DNA from: Mycobacterium simulans
GTDB taxonomy: Bacteria; Actinomycetota; Actinomycetes; Mycobacteriales; Mycobacteriaceae
Direction of reading: 5' to 3'
Assembly (NCBI RefSeq): GCF_900232995.1
Contig: NZ_OCVX01000007.1
Coordinates: 846,738-910,737 of the forward strand
DNA: 64,000 nt
Every line of letters starts with the position of its first letter. Position 1 is the first letter of the stretch. Of this stretch, positions 43,505-51,631 are shown piece after piece. The translations under genes and the position numbers were made by a program. The notes under the pieces are model-generated. The model saw only the letters and a list, made by a program, of their open reading frames with translations. It was not told the origin of the DNA and ran no database searches.

Positions 43505-44089
43505 ATGAAACACCACCACATGCACGGGCGCCGGTACGGGCGCCCCGGGGGCTGGCAGCAGGCCGAGCAACCCGATGCCAGCGGCGCGGCCGAGTGGTTC
43601 GCCGGACGACTGCCCGATGACTGGTTCGTTGGCGACCCCACGGTCATCGTCGACCGTGAGGAGATCACAGTCGTGGGCAAGCTGGCTGAACCCGAGAGCT
43701 CCGGAGAAGCCGAAAGCAAGGAGCGCTCGGAAGGCCGGGTATCGCGATTCCGTGAAGAAACCCGGCCCGAGCGGATGAACATCGCCGATGAAGCGCAAGA
43801 TCGCTACGGGCGCAAGGTTTCTTGGGGCGTCGAAGTTGGCTCGCAAACCGGCACCGAACGAATTCTGTTCACCCACATCGCTGTTCCGGTGATGACACGC
43901 TTGAAGCAGCCGGAACGCCAGGTTCTCGACACGCTGGTCGACGCGGGCGTGGCCCGATCCCGCGCCGACGCACTCGCGTGGTCGGTCAAGCTGGTCGGCG
44001 AGCACACCGAGGAGTGGCTGGCCAAGTTGCGCGCCGCAATGTCGGCGGTCGATGACGTGCGCGCGCAGGGACCGGACCTGCAGGCCTAA
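43505..44089 (+). CDS. abmR: ATP-binding transcription factor AbmR (Rv1265-like)
   Basis: A 194-residue protein in the position of Rv1265, directly after the cyclase and the Mcr11 region. AbmR is an ATP-binding DNA-binding protein that represses its own promoter and raises Mcr11 levels. The sequence starts with a His/Arg/Gly-rich segment (MKHHHMHGRRYGRPGGWQQA), continues with WFAGRLPDDWFVGDPTVIVD REEITVVGKL, a charged linker, and ends with a helical domain (DTLVDAGVARSRADALAWSV). Start ATG 43505 is the only possibility because TAA stands at 43484 in frame. The promoter overlaps a direct repeat GTAATCATGTAATCATG at 43491-43507. H37Rv Rv1265 is somewhat longer (226 residues). It is convergent with the pknH remnant, 4 bp away. 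Confidence 0.8.
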   Translation: MKHHHMHGRRYGRPGGWQQAEQPDASGAAEWFAGRLPDDWFVGDPTVIVDREEITVVGKLAEPESSGEAESKERSEGRVSRFREETRPERMNIADEAQDRYGRKVSWGVEVGSQTGTERILFTHIAVPVMTRLKQPERQVLDTLVDAGVARSRADALAWSVKLVGEHTEEWLAKLRAAMSAVDDVRAQGPDLQA

Positions 44090-44093
44090 TCCG

Positions 44094-45016
44094 TCATCCC
44101 TTGTTGACCTTGGCGATGATCTGGTCGGCGATCTGTCCGCCTTGGTCGGTGATGTTGTAGCCACAAGCGTTGACGTCGACGACCACATTGTTGGCCACGC
44201 TCATCGCCCGCTGGCACTCCCAACCGTCAGCGCCTTCCTGGGTGTCCACCACGGTAATGCGCGGCGGGGCGCCCTCCACTTGGGCGAACGTCCACCGGTA
44301 CGTCTTGCCCTTGTTGGTGACGGTGACGGTTTTGCCGGCACAGTTCTTCCACCTGTTGGCCGAGTTCTGCACGAAAGTGCGGGCTTTGTCGGCGGAAGGA
44401 AAGGCCACCGCGGCTTGGTTGACCCAGTGGTCGTAGTTGTCGCCGGGCTCGGATGACACCAAAGCGCTGATCCCGGTGTAGCCAGTGCCGCCGTACACCG
44501 GAGCTTGGCTGGTGTACAGCGCTCCTTGGCAGTCCGGCAAGGAGAGCGTTAGCGATGAGGAATCCATCGAAGTGATGGGTTTCCCGGGCGTCATCGACGA
44601 TGAACCCATCACCGAGTTGACTTCCGACGGGCTCAGCAGCACGGAACTCAGCCGGTCCTCGGATATCGGCTTCGGCGGCGGTTTTGGCTTGGGCCGGGTC
44701 ACCAGCCAGATGCCCACCCCTCCGACGACAAGGACGAGGCCTATGGCTATGGCAGCCACGACGGGCCACGGATTGCGCGTGCGGGGTGAGGGGCCCTGGT
44801 GCCACGGCGTCGGACCGGCGGGTTGCTGCGGTGGCGGGGTGCCGCTCCAGCCGGCCGGAATGGGTCCGCTCGGCGGCGACCACCCGGGCTGGCCGGCAGG
44901 GGTCGGCCGCTGCTGCGGCATTGGTCCCGACGAATGCACCGGGCCATAAGACGGAGTCGGCGCATGCTGGGGTCGCTGGGATGGCGGCGGGCTGGCGGCG
45001 GGGGGCGGGCGTTCCC
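44094..45016 (-). pseudogene. pknH: PknH C-terminal half (Pro-rich linker, membrane helix and sensor domain); kinase domain missing
   Basis: The frame runs without interruption from the 15-base homopolymer at 45017-45031 to the stop at 44094. It encodes a Pro/Gln-rich linker (PPPSQRPQHAPTPSYGPVHS), a transmembrane helix (WPVVAAIAIGLVLVVGGVGIWL), and the extracytoplasmic PknH-type sensor domain with two disulphide cysteine pairs: LPDCQGALYTSQAPVYGGTG, WKNCAGKTVTV, GADGWECQRAMSV and VNACGYNI. In M. tuberculosis PknH is a 626-residue receptor Ser/Thr kinase regulating EmbR. The N-terminal kinase domain is absent: the frame ends exactly at the homopolymer, after which NRPS coding sequence begins on the other strand. 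A GTG at 44939 could start a 281-residue remnant. The truncation may be an assembly artefact. Confidence 0.85.
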
Positions 45017-45037
45017 GGGGGGGGGGGGGGGTTTTTT
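45017..45037. other. G15-T6 homopolymer junction
   Basis: Fifteen consecutive G (45017-45031) followed by six T (45032-45037). On the left side, pknH coding (minus strand) is intact up to the first G. On the right side, NRPS coding (plus strand) is intact from about 45040. Neither gene is complete. This is the pattern of a low-quality contig join or of an illegitimate rearrangement. Confidence 0.85.
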
Positions 45038-46929
45038 CACGGGGCGCGCTGCTACACGGTGGGCACCTGGTGGTCGTCCCGGACTCGGTGGTGCGTTCCC
45101 CAGAAGAGTTTCATGCGCTACTGGTTGGACACCACGTCAACGTACTCAGTCAAACCCCATCGGCGTTTTATGCATTACAAACCGCTAACACCGCACAGCA
45201 TGAGATGAGCGCCCAGCTAAGCCTGGATACGGTCGTCTTTGGCGGGGAAGCCCTTGACCCGCAACGGATCGCGCCGTGGCTGGCCCGCCATCAGCGATCA
45301 CCTCGGCTGGTCAACATGTACGGCATTACCGAGACCACGGTGCACGTGTCCTTCCGCGACATTGTGCAGCAAGACACCCACAGCAGCGTAAGCCCCATCG
45401 GGGTGCCATTGGCCAACGTGGGCGTGTTTGTGCTCGATGGATGGTTGCGTCCGGTTCCGGTAGGAGTGGCCGGTGAGTTGTATGTGGCTGGTGCGGGCGT
45501 GGGTTGTGGGTATTGGGGTCGCGCGGGATTGACCGGATCACGGTTTGTGGCATGCCCGTTCGAGACGGCGGGGATGCGGATGTATCGCACCGGTGATGTG
45601 GTGCGCTGGGGTCTCGATGGGCAGCTGGAATTTTTGGGACGCGCCGATGAGCAGGTCAAGATCCGAGGGCATCGGGTGGAGCCAGCCGAGGTCGCCGCGG
45701 TGTTGGCCGGTTGCGAGGGTATCGACCAAGCGGTGGTGATCGCCCGCCAAGCCCGTCCCGGTGATACGCGGTTGGTGGGGTATGTCACCGGGACTGCGGA
45801 TCCGGTGGGTGTGCGCGCGCAACTGGCTGGCCTGCTGCCGGCATACATGGTGCCCGCCGCGATCGTGATGATGGCGCGGTTGCCGTTGACGATCAACGGC
45901 AAACTCGACACCAAAGCCTTACCCGCACCCGAATACACCAGCACCCAGAGCTATCGAGCCCCGACCACCCCAACCGAAGAAATCCTGGCCACAATCTATG
46001 CCCAAGTCCTCGGTATCCAACGCGTCAGCATCGACGACTCCTTCTTCGACCTCGGTGGGGATTCGCTGTTGGCCATGCGAGCCATCGCCGCGATCAACAC
46101 CTCGCTGGACACCAACCTGAACGTGCGCGCATTGTTCGACGCGCCAACGGTGACAAGCCTCGTCTCGCTCCTTGATGCACCGAGCCGTGCGTTGGAGTTC
46201 GCGCCTGTCAGGGTCCTGCAAAACGGTTCTGGATCTCCGCTGTTTTGCATCCATCACGGCGGCGGCGTTAGCTGGCCATACCGTGCACTGGGACCATATC
46301 TAGATTGTCCGATCGTCGGTATCCAACAAGACGCACAAAGTGCTGGTTCGGAATCCGGATCGGTTCGCAGCCTGGCGAAGGATTACGCCCAGCGGCTCGT
46401 AGAATTCTATCCTGGGGGTCCGTACAACATTCTTGGCTGGTCCTTTGGCGGAAACGTGGCCCACGAACTCGCCATTGAGCTTAGCCGTCGTGGATATGTG
46501 GTCCGACGCCTAATAATCCTCGACGCTGCGGCCAGCCATGATGACGCAATAAACATTTATGGTGCTGAACCTATTGACGACGATGCTTTAGTTCTGGATC
46601 ACTCTTTAGAGGATGCCTGGGGGCCGGATGGCATCAATGCTGAGGTCCCCCACGCCTGCCCCTTCGGAGAACTACGCGATCTTATCGTTAAGAACACGAA
46701 GGCGAATATTCGATATCGATCCGAGCACACGATTGATGTGTTTGATGGCGACCTGACCATATTTTCGGCGACCCGGAGCGCGCCGAGTGGAGCAATTCGA
46801 CAAAGTTGGCGACCATATGTAACCGGTGATGTCACCGATTATCCGGTTGATTGCACCCACCATGAGATGTTGACCGTCCAAGCCGTCGAGTTGTTTGGTA
46901 AGCAACTCAGAGCGGTATTAGAAAGTTAA
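45038..46929 (+). CDS. Non-ribosomal peptide synthetase, 3' fragment (A-PCP-thioesterase)
   Basis: About 630 residues of the last module of an NRPS. Coding begins right after the homopolymer with ALLHGGHLVVVPDSVV, inside an adenylation domain; the condensation domain and cores A1-A2 are missing. Then follow FGGEAL, MYGITETTVHVSF (A5), GELYVAGAGVGCGYWGRAGL (A6), YRTGDVVRW (A7), GRADEQVKIRGHRVEPAEV (A8) and LPLTINGKLD (A10). The peptidyl carrier domain carries FFDLGGDSLLAM with the phosphopantetheine Ser. A type I thioesterase ends the protein: GWSFGGNVAHELA holds the Ser nucleophile and CTHHEML the His. The thioesterase part is much poorer in G+C than the A-PCP part. The product is unknown. 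A GTG at 45070 is the first formal start, but this is a fragment, not a natural N-terminus. Confidence 0.88.
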
Positions 46930-46962
46930 CAAAGCCCGCAAAGCAAGTTTGAGGAGATAACT

Positions 46963-48795
46963 GTGAAAGTAGGCGTGATCGGAGCCGGCCCGTCAGGGCT
47001 GACGACGATAAAGCAGCTGCGCGACGAGGGGCATGACGTCGTATGCCTTGAAAAAAGCTCCGACGTCGGCGGTATCTGGTACCGCAATGGCGAGGACAGT
47101 GAATCGATGAAAGCATACGATGATATGTTCCTCACCATTTCCATGAAGCTCATGTCCTTTTCAGACTTCATGGTCGAGGACCGAGTGTTTGCGGATCGCC
47201 AAGGCTACTTGAAGTACTTGAACGACTACGCCGACAAGTATGATCTGCGGCAATGCATCAAATTCAATTCTACGGTCGATGCCATCGAAAAAGCTGGTGA
47301 CCACTGGAAGGTTTCGGTTACCGCGAACGGGCGCTTAGAGCACCACACATTCCAAGCAGTTGCCATCTGCAGCGGTCCCTTCCAGACGCCGGCAACCAAC
47401 ATTCCTTACCTGAAGCAATTCTCCGGCGAAGTGATACATTCCTCTCGGTACCGGAATAATTGCAAGTTTGAAGGCAAGCGCGTGCTCGTTATAGGCCTTG
47501 CCGAATCTGGCGCCGATATCGTCAGGCAGATTTCGGAAGTCTCGTCCGAGTGCACGCTGGCCATCCGCTCGCGCTCCTATCTAGTCCCTCGTCTCTTTGA
47601 TGGGCGATATTCGACAGATAGCACGACGGTTCGGGCTCATCATTACGAGATGTACGTCCGCTCGTCGGGCCAACCCTTCCCCATGGGGGCCTTATTTCAG
47701 GACGAGACAATGTCGATGGATTCGTTCATGGATGCCGTCAGGCACCACGGCATGCAGGCGGCAATGGCAAAAGCCGCAAGCTTGTTCGATCTGGAATCGT
47801 TCGGCGCCGACCTTTTGGCCGACGTCCGCGGAGAGCCGTTAACCGCAGTATCCAAGGCCATGGCGAACGTAATGCTTGGCGCGCCGACGGTCGATGTTGA
47901 TGAATTTGACCCGCGGAACAGCCTGGGTCAACCGCTATACCCTCCGAAGCTTGATTTGTTCACCGAGGCAACAAAAGAGACCTTCGAATACATCACTGAA
48001 TGGAATCTAAAGTCTCATAACGGAGAAGATTCTTACTCTCCGCGCGTGATCTTCTGTAAGAACGTTTCATTCGTGCCCAACATCTTGAATGGCAAGATCC
48101 AGGTGAACGATAGCGGCATCGAGAGCATAGACGGCAATACGGTCTACTTCAAGGATCAGACAGTCAAAGATTACGATTGCATAGTCCTGTGTACCGGTTT
48201 CGAACGCGATTTCTCGTTCTTGCGTGGTGTCGAAATCCCAGAGAACAACGTTCGCCACTTGTACAAACACGCATTCCATCCCGATCATGGCGGCCGGCTT
48301 GCGCTTATCGGGTTCGTTAGGCCATTTAGCGGTGGTATTCCTATTTGCGCCGAGATGCAGGCTCGATACTTCGCTCTTCTTTGCAGTGGTAAGCTTGAAT
48401 TGCCCTCAGACGTGATCGACCGAATTAAAGCGGACAAGGCATGGGAGGAAAAGTGGACCGAGCTGAGTCCGCGTCACTCCGAGGCGGTTCCGTCACTAGT
48501 CTTTTTTCTTGACTCGATCGCGAAAGATATCGGATGCATGCCGACCTGCGAACAGCTAGTTGATGAACCGGAGCTCTTGGTAAAACTCTGGTTCCATTCA
48601 TTCAACCAGTTGTGTTACCGGATTGTCGGGCCACATAGTATGCGGGGAGACGCAAAGAAATCACTTATGAACGAGAAGCTGCCGGGCGATAGCCTGCTGA
48701 GTATGTTCTATTTCATGGCAAGCTCACTTTGGCCCCATCATGTGCGTCCGAAAGCTTTGCCGCTGAACCCAAATCTATGGGAGGTGGAAGCTTAG
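46963..48795 (+). CDS. Flavin-containing monooxygenase (FMO/N-oxygenase type)
   Basis: A 610-residue class B flavin monooxygenase. GTG 46963 follows TTTGAGGAGATAACT, a strong ribosome binding site. FAD motif VGVIGAGPSGLTTIKQL; the WYRN motif in VGGIWYRNGED; the FMO fingerprint F-x-G-x3-H-x3-Y in FSGEVIHSSRYRNN; the NADPH site VIGLAESGADIVRQI; and CTGFERDF in the C-terminal half. It resembles eukaryotic-like FMOs and N-oxygenases more than Baeyer-Villiger enzymes. It lies 33 bp after the NRPS and has the same low G+C and unusual codon use as the NRPS thioesterase region, so both were probably acquired together and the enzyme likely oxidises the NRPS product or its precursor. Confidence 0.9.
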   Translation: MKVGVIGAGPSGLTTIKQLRDEGHDVVCLEKSSDVGGIWYRNGEDSESMKAYDDMFLTISMKLMSFSDFMVEDRVFADRQGYLKYLNDYADKYDLRQCIKFNSTVDAIEKAGDHWKVSVTANGRLEHHTFQAVAICSGPFQTPATNIPYLKQFSGEVIHSSRYRNNCKFEGKRVLVIGLAESGADIVRQISEVSSECTLAIRSRSYLVPRLFDGRYSTDSTTVRAHHYEMYVRSSGQPFPMGALFQDETMSMDSFMDAVRHHGMQAAMAKAASLFDLESFGADLLADVRGEPLTAVSKAMANVMLGAPTVDVDEFDPRNSLGQPLYPPKLDLFTEATKETFEYITEWNLKSHNGEDSYSPRVIFCKNVSFVPNILNGKIQVNDSGIESIDGNTVYFKDQTVKDYDCIVLCTGFERDFSFLRGVEIPENNVRHLYKHAFHPDHGGRLALIGFVRPFSGGIPICAEMQARYFALLCSGKLELPSDVIDRIKADKAWEEKWTELSPRHSEAVPSLVFFLDSIAKDIGCMPTCEQLVDEPELLVKLWFHSFNQLCYRIVGPHSMRGDAKKSLMNEKLPGDSLLSMFYFMASSLWPHHVRPKALPLNPNLWEVEA

Positions 48796-48994
48796 CGGTC
48801 TGCCGCATTTCAGAACCGCCCAGCTGGCAAGCCAGAAGTTACACCAAGCTCGACCTTTCGTCCCGGGTCCAACTTGCACAAGAAGTTACCCGCCGGGGGT
48901 TGTGACTGATGCACGGCGAAGGTTCATGTGCTCGTACCGGCCGGTTTCCTCACGGTAACGCGGTCGCTCACGCGGGCCAGCATCTGTCTTACAA

Positions 48995-49007
48995 ATTGTC
49001 GTACAAT
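48995..49007. promoter_or_regulatory. MazEF module 1 promoter/operator
   Basis: ATTGT-CGT-ACAAT is a 13-bp inverted repeat whose right arm is part of the -10 hexamer TACAAT (49002-49007). The antitoxin GTG starts 6 bp later at 49014, so the message would be leaderless. The overlap suggests autorepression by the antitoxin, as usual in type II systems. The rest of 48796-49013 holds no gene. Confidence 0.6.
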
Positions 49008-49013
49008 CTTGTC

Positions 49014-49247
49014 GTGGCTAACACGATTACCTTCCGGCCCGACGACGACACATCGAAGGCGCTAGAGATCTTGACCAAGGACGGCACACCCGTATCCGCG
49101 GCCGTTCGAACCGCTCTCATTGATGCCGCACGCCGGAAGGCCGGCGCGGCAATCCGCGCCGAGGCAGAAAGGCTTGCCGCAGACGAGTCAGACCGCGCTG
49201 AGGCCATGCAGGTGCTGCGCGACATGGAGACACTGCGTGCGTGGTGA
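49014..49247 (+). CDS. MazE-like antitoxin, module 1
   Basis: A 77-residue antitoxin. GTG 49014 is preferred over the ATG at 48909 because the promoter lies between them. The N-terminal TITFRPDDDTSKALEILTKD and GTPVSAAVRTALIDAARR form a ribbon-helix-helix DNA-binding unit; the C-terminal AEAERLAADESDRAEAMQVL is the acidic toxin-wrapping helix. The toxin GTG at 49237 overlaps the last 11 bp, giving coupled translation. It sits between an NRPS/FMO segment and a second MazEF pair. Confidence 0.85.
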   Translation: MANTITFRPDDDTSKALEILTKDGTPVSAAVRTALIDAARRKAGAAIRAEAERLAADESDRAEAMQVLRDMETLRAW

Positions 49248-49548
49248 GGTCTTTCAGTTGCCGGCGCCGCGGGGGAGCCGCGGTCACGAACAATCCGGCT
49301 CCCGCTATGCCGTTGTAGTCCAGTCAGATCAACTGCCGCTGTCGACCTGGCTGGTCGCACCGACGTCCACGTCAGCTCGTGCCGCGAGCTTTCGGCCCGA
49401 GATTGAAATCGGTGGCATGAACACCCGGGTGCTTGCCGAGCAGACCGCAGCGGTCGACCCGGGCCGGCTCGGCAAGAGCGTCGGGTTCCTCAGCTTCGAC
49501 GAAATGCAGCGCGTTGATGCGGCAGTGCGCATCGTCCTAGGCCTCTAA
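49237..49548 (+). CDS. MazF/PemK-type toxin, module 1
   Basis: A 103-residue PemK/MazF endoribonuclease toxin. It starts at GTG 49237 inside the antitoxin 3' end. VRGEVFQLPAPRGSRGHEQS contains the R-G-E motif and the H-E-Q-x-G substrate loop of the family; SRYAVVVQSDQLPLSTWLVA, then LAEQTAAVDPGRLGKSVGFL with the catalytic-region S/T position, and IVLGL at the end. Expected to cleave mRNA or rRNA at a short specific sequence unless bound by the antitoxin. Confidence 0.88.
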   Translation: MRGEVFQLPAPRGSRGHEQSGSRYAVVVQSDQLPLSTWLVAPTSTSARAASFRPEIEIGGMNTRVLAEQTAAVDPGRLGKSVGFLSFDEMQRVDAAVRIVLGL

Positions 49549-49602
49549 GCGCCCGCGCTATTACACTGCTCATCTTTTACGAAACCCGTTGGGGTACATT
49601 GC

Positions 49603-49636
49603 AATATGCAGTGGGTTACTGGTAACCCAGCATATT
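49603..49636. repeat. Nested inverted repeat between the two MazEF modules
   Basis: Outer arms AATATGC (49603-49609) and GCATATT (49630-49636) enclose inner arms GGGTTAC (49613-49619) and GTAACCC (49622-49628) around a TG centre. Only AGT and A are unpaired, giving a near-perfect 34-bp palindrome. No U-run follows, so it is not a classical terminator. It may be an operator or an integration/recombination site. A second GCATATT copy follows at 49645. Confidence 0.6.
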
Positions 49637-49733
49637 CGATTGCTGCATATTGGCAACGAATGGGCGAGTAAAGACCGACATCACAGTGGCCTGTTCGTTT
49701 GGTGAACACATGGGACGATCCGCCATACCGTGT

Positions 49734-49753
49734 GTCTACAATTCGTCTACACT
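49734..49753 (+). promoter_or_regulatory. MazEF module 2 promoter with direct repeat
   Basis: GTCTACA occurs at 49734-49740 and 49745-49751, 11 bp apart. The second copy is part of TACACT (49748-49753), a good -10 hexamer that would put transcription start at or near the ATG at 49760, a leaderless transcript. One turn of spacing between the repeats suits a ribbon-helix-helix operator. Confidence 0.5.
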
Positions 49754-49759
49754 GGTTCC

Positions 49760-49993
49760 ATGGCAGCAGAAACCACAACTGTCCGAGTCCGCCGTCCCGA
49801 TTCTGAGCGGCTGCAATCTCTAGCCAAGGCTCGTCAAACCGCCGTCGTCGACGTCGTGCACGCAGCCATCGACGCCTTGGAAAGGCAGGAGTTCCTGCGG
49901 GGGCTCAACGGGGACTACCAGCGCCTGCGCAGCGACCCCGAACTGTGGGAGCAATACCTGGCCGAGCGTCACGAGTGGGACGCACTGGCTTGA
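49760..49993 (+). CDS. Ribbon-helix-helix antitoxin, module 2
   Basis: A 77-residue antitoxin from ATG 49760. The N-terminal TTTVRVRRPDSERLQSLAKA and RQTAVVDVVHAAIDALERQE form the ribbon-helix-helix DNA-binding fold. The C-terminal LRSDPELWEQYLAERHEWDA is an acidic/aromatic toxin-binding tail typical of antitoxins paired with MazF in mycobacteria. The toxin TTG start overlaps the TGA stop. It is distinct in sequence from the first antitoxin, so cross-protection is not obvious. Confidence 0.85.
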   Translation: MAAETTTVRVRRPDSERLQSLAKARQTAVVDVVHAAIDALERQEFLRGLNGDYQRLRSDPELWEQYLAERHEWDALA

Positions 49994-50325
49994 TCTGGCG
50001 GGGGGAGGTCTATCACGTCGATCTCGGCCAACCAATCGGACACGAGCCAGCCTTTCGCCGCCCGGCGGTGGTGGTGTCGGTCGACATTCTCAACAACGGA
50101 CCGGGCGGTCTGGTGGTCGTCGTCCCGATCACCACCGCTGGTTACGGCCTGCGAAGCCACGTTGAACTCGAGCCAGCGAGCAGCGGGCTGGGCCACACTT
50201 CCTACGCTCGCTGCGATCAGCTGCGGGTGGTCTCCGTCGAACGACTGTCATCTCGCCAGGGAATGATTAGTCCAGAACAGATGCAAGCCATTGACCAAGC
50301 ACTGCGCTTCGTCCTAGATCTGTAG
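49990..50325 (+). CDS. MazF/PemK-type toxin, module 2
   Basis: A 111-residue MazF toxin starting at TTG 49990 in the antitoxin stop codon. IWRGEVYHVDLGQPIGHEPA holds the R-G-E motif and loop, FRRPAVVVSVDILNNGPGGL the central strand, VVVVPITTAGYGLRSHVELE and HTSYARCDQLRVVSVERLSS the conserved S-Y-A-x-C-D-Q segment, which is the strongest PemK/MazF signature. It ends DQALRFVLDL. Sequence differs clearly from module 1 (about one third identity by eye), so the two modules probably cut different RNA sites. Confidence 0.88.
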   Translation: MIWRGEVYHVDLGQPIGHEPAFRRPAVVVSVDILNNGPGGLVVVVPITTAGYGLRSHVELEPASSGLGHTSYARCDQLRVVSVERLSSRQGMISPEQMQAIDQALRFVLDL

Positions 50326-50555
50326 TGCCCAGCCTCGTGCCATATTCGATTCCGCCGTATTCCTCCCGATACGCAGCGATGCATCAATTGAAATGTGGTG
50401 GGGGAGCGGCACTGATCGCCGGCGTGGCTGCAGCCTGATCAACCGGAGAGTCCCTGCAGAGGTTTTGAGGCAACTTAGTTCGCTGAAGCGTGTGCGATCG
50501 GCTAGTGCATCAGTGATCCTTCGGTTTGCTCGGATCGAGTGGCGAGACTTCCCGC

Positions 50556-51446
50556 CTATGCCGGGGCCCAGTTGCTCGTCACGTTGCAGCCCACGAAAAA
50601 AATTGGGTAGAGGGATGATATGGCTGCAAAAGAGGGGCCGCCGTCCGGCCCGAATCCGCCCCCGGCCGGGGCGGGCCCACCGTCCCCGGCTACGGCAGTA
50701 GGCCCTACGACGGCCTCCCCGTCGCCGACAGATGCGTGCCCGCCCGCACCACCGGCACCACCGTTCCCCCACAGCCACCCGCCGGCGCCGCCGTTCCCGC
50801 CGACCCCGCCGGTGGCCGTCGCGCCGTCACCGGAGGCGGTGACGCTCCCGCCGGCCCCACCGGCGCCACCGTTACCCCACAGCCAACCGCCGGCACCGCC
50901 ATTCCCGCCGGCCGCGCCGGTAGTGGCGCCGGACCCGCCTTGGCCACCGGCCCCGCCGGAGCCGATCAGCCCGGCCGACCCGCCGTTACCACCTGCCTGG
51001 CCTGGCGCACCTGACCCACCGGCGCCGCCGTTTCCGTAGAGCAGCCCGCCGGCCCCTCCCGACTGCCCGGTTCCAGGCTGCCCGTCAGCACCGTTTCCGA
51101 TCAATGGGCGCCCCAACAGTGTCTGGGTGGGCGCATTAATCGCGCGCAGCAGATTCTGCTCGGCGTTGGCGGCCTCGGCGCTGACATACGACCCGATACT
51201 CGTATTCAATGTCTGCACGAACTGGTTGTGGTACTCGGATACCTGGGCATGCAGCGCCTGATAGACCCGCCCGTACGACCCGAACCACGCCGCAATCGCG
51301 GCCGACACTTCGTCCTGGGCTGCCACCGCTATCCCCGTTGTGGGGGCGGCGGCTACAGCAGCGGCGGCGCTGAGTGACGAACCAATGCTCGTCAAATTCG
51401 CTGTCGCCGCTGCCATTAACTCCGGCACCACATATACAGAAGACAT
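50556..51446 (-). CDS. Short PE_PGRS protein
   Basis: A 296-residue PE_PGRS protein. ATG 51446 gives MSSVYVVPELMAAATANLTS with Pro-Glu at 8-9. PE domain to about residue 100, linker INAPTQTLLGRPLIGNGADG, then only about 150 residues of PGRS with two near-identical copies of AGGNGGAGGWLWGNGGAGGA. The last 35 residues leave the PGRS pattern and end with SSLYPIFFVGCNVTSNWAPA, a hydrophobic tail unlike normal PE_PGRS ends. This may be a frameshifted or truncated end; the remaining 230 bp to the MazF stop show no further PGRS coding. An ESX-5 export substrate by family. Confidence 0.88.
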   Translation of the reverse strand: MSSVYVVPELMAAATANLTSIGSSLSAAAAVAAAPTTGIAVAAQDEVSAAIAAWFGSYGRVYQALHAQVSEYHNQFVQTLNTSIGSYVSAEAANAEQNLLRAINAPTQTLLGRPLIGNGADGQPGTGQSGGAGGLLYGNGGAGGSGAPGQAGGNGGSAGLIGSGGAGGQGGSGATTGAAGGNGGAGGWLWGNGGAGGAGGSVTASGDGATATGGVGGNGGAGGWLWGNGGAGGAGGHASVGDGEAVVGPTAVAGDGGPAPAGGGFGPDGGPSFAAISSLYPIFFVGCNVTSNWAPA

Positions 51447-51631
51447 CGACACCCCATGCCATACCAGACGCAGTGCAGTCACTGTATCGCGACCGGGGCT
51501 CGACATCCGGCGTTTCCATCGAGCCGAACTGCAGCTGCGCACTGGATCGACGGTCACGTTTTCCGGGCGCATGTCGTCTTACAGATGAATGCATCCACCG
51601 AACACAGCCCCCAGTACCAAGGAGTAATCCC

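Noticed and set aside
45017..45037. Phase-variable homopolymer switching a gene
   Set aside because: Two different genes on opposite strands end at it and both lack their 5' parts, so slippage cannot restore either.
49603..49636. Rho-independent terminator
   Set aside because: Strong stem but no following T-run, and mycobacterial terminators of this form are uncertain; listed as a palindrome only.
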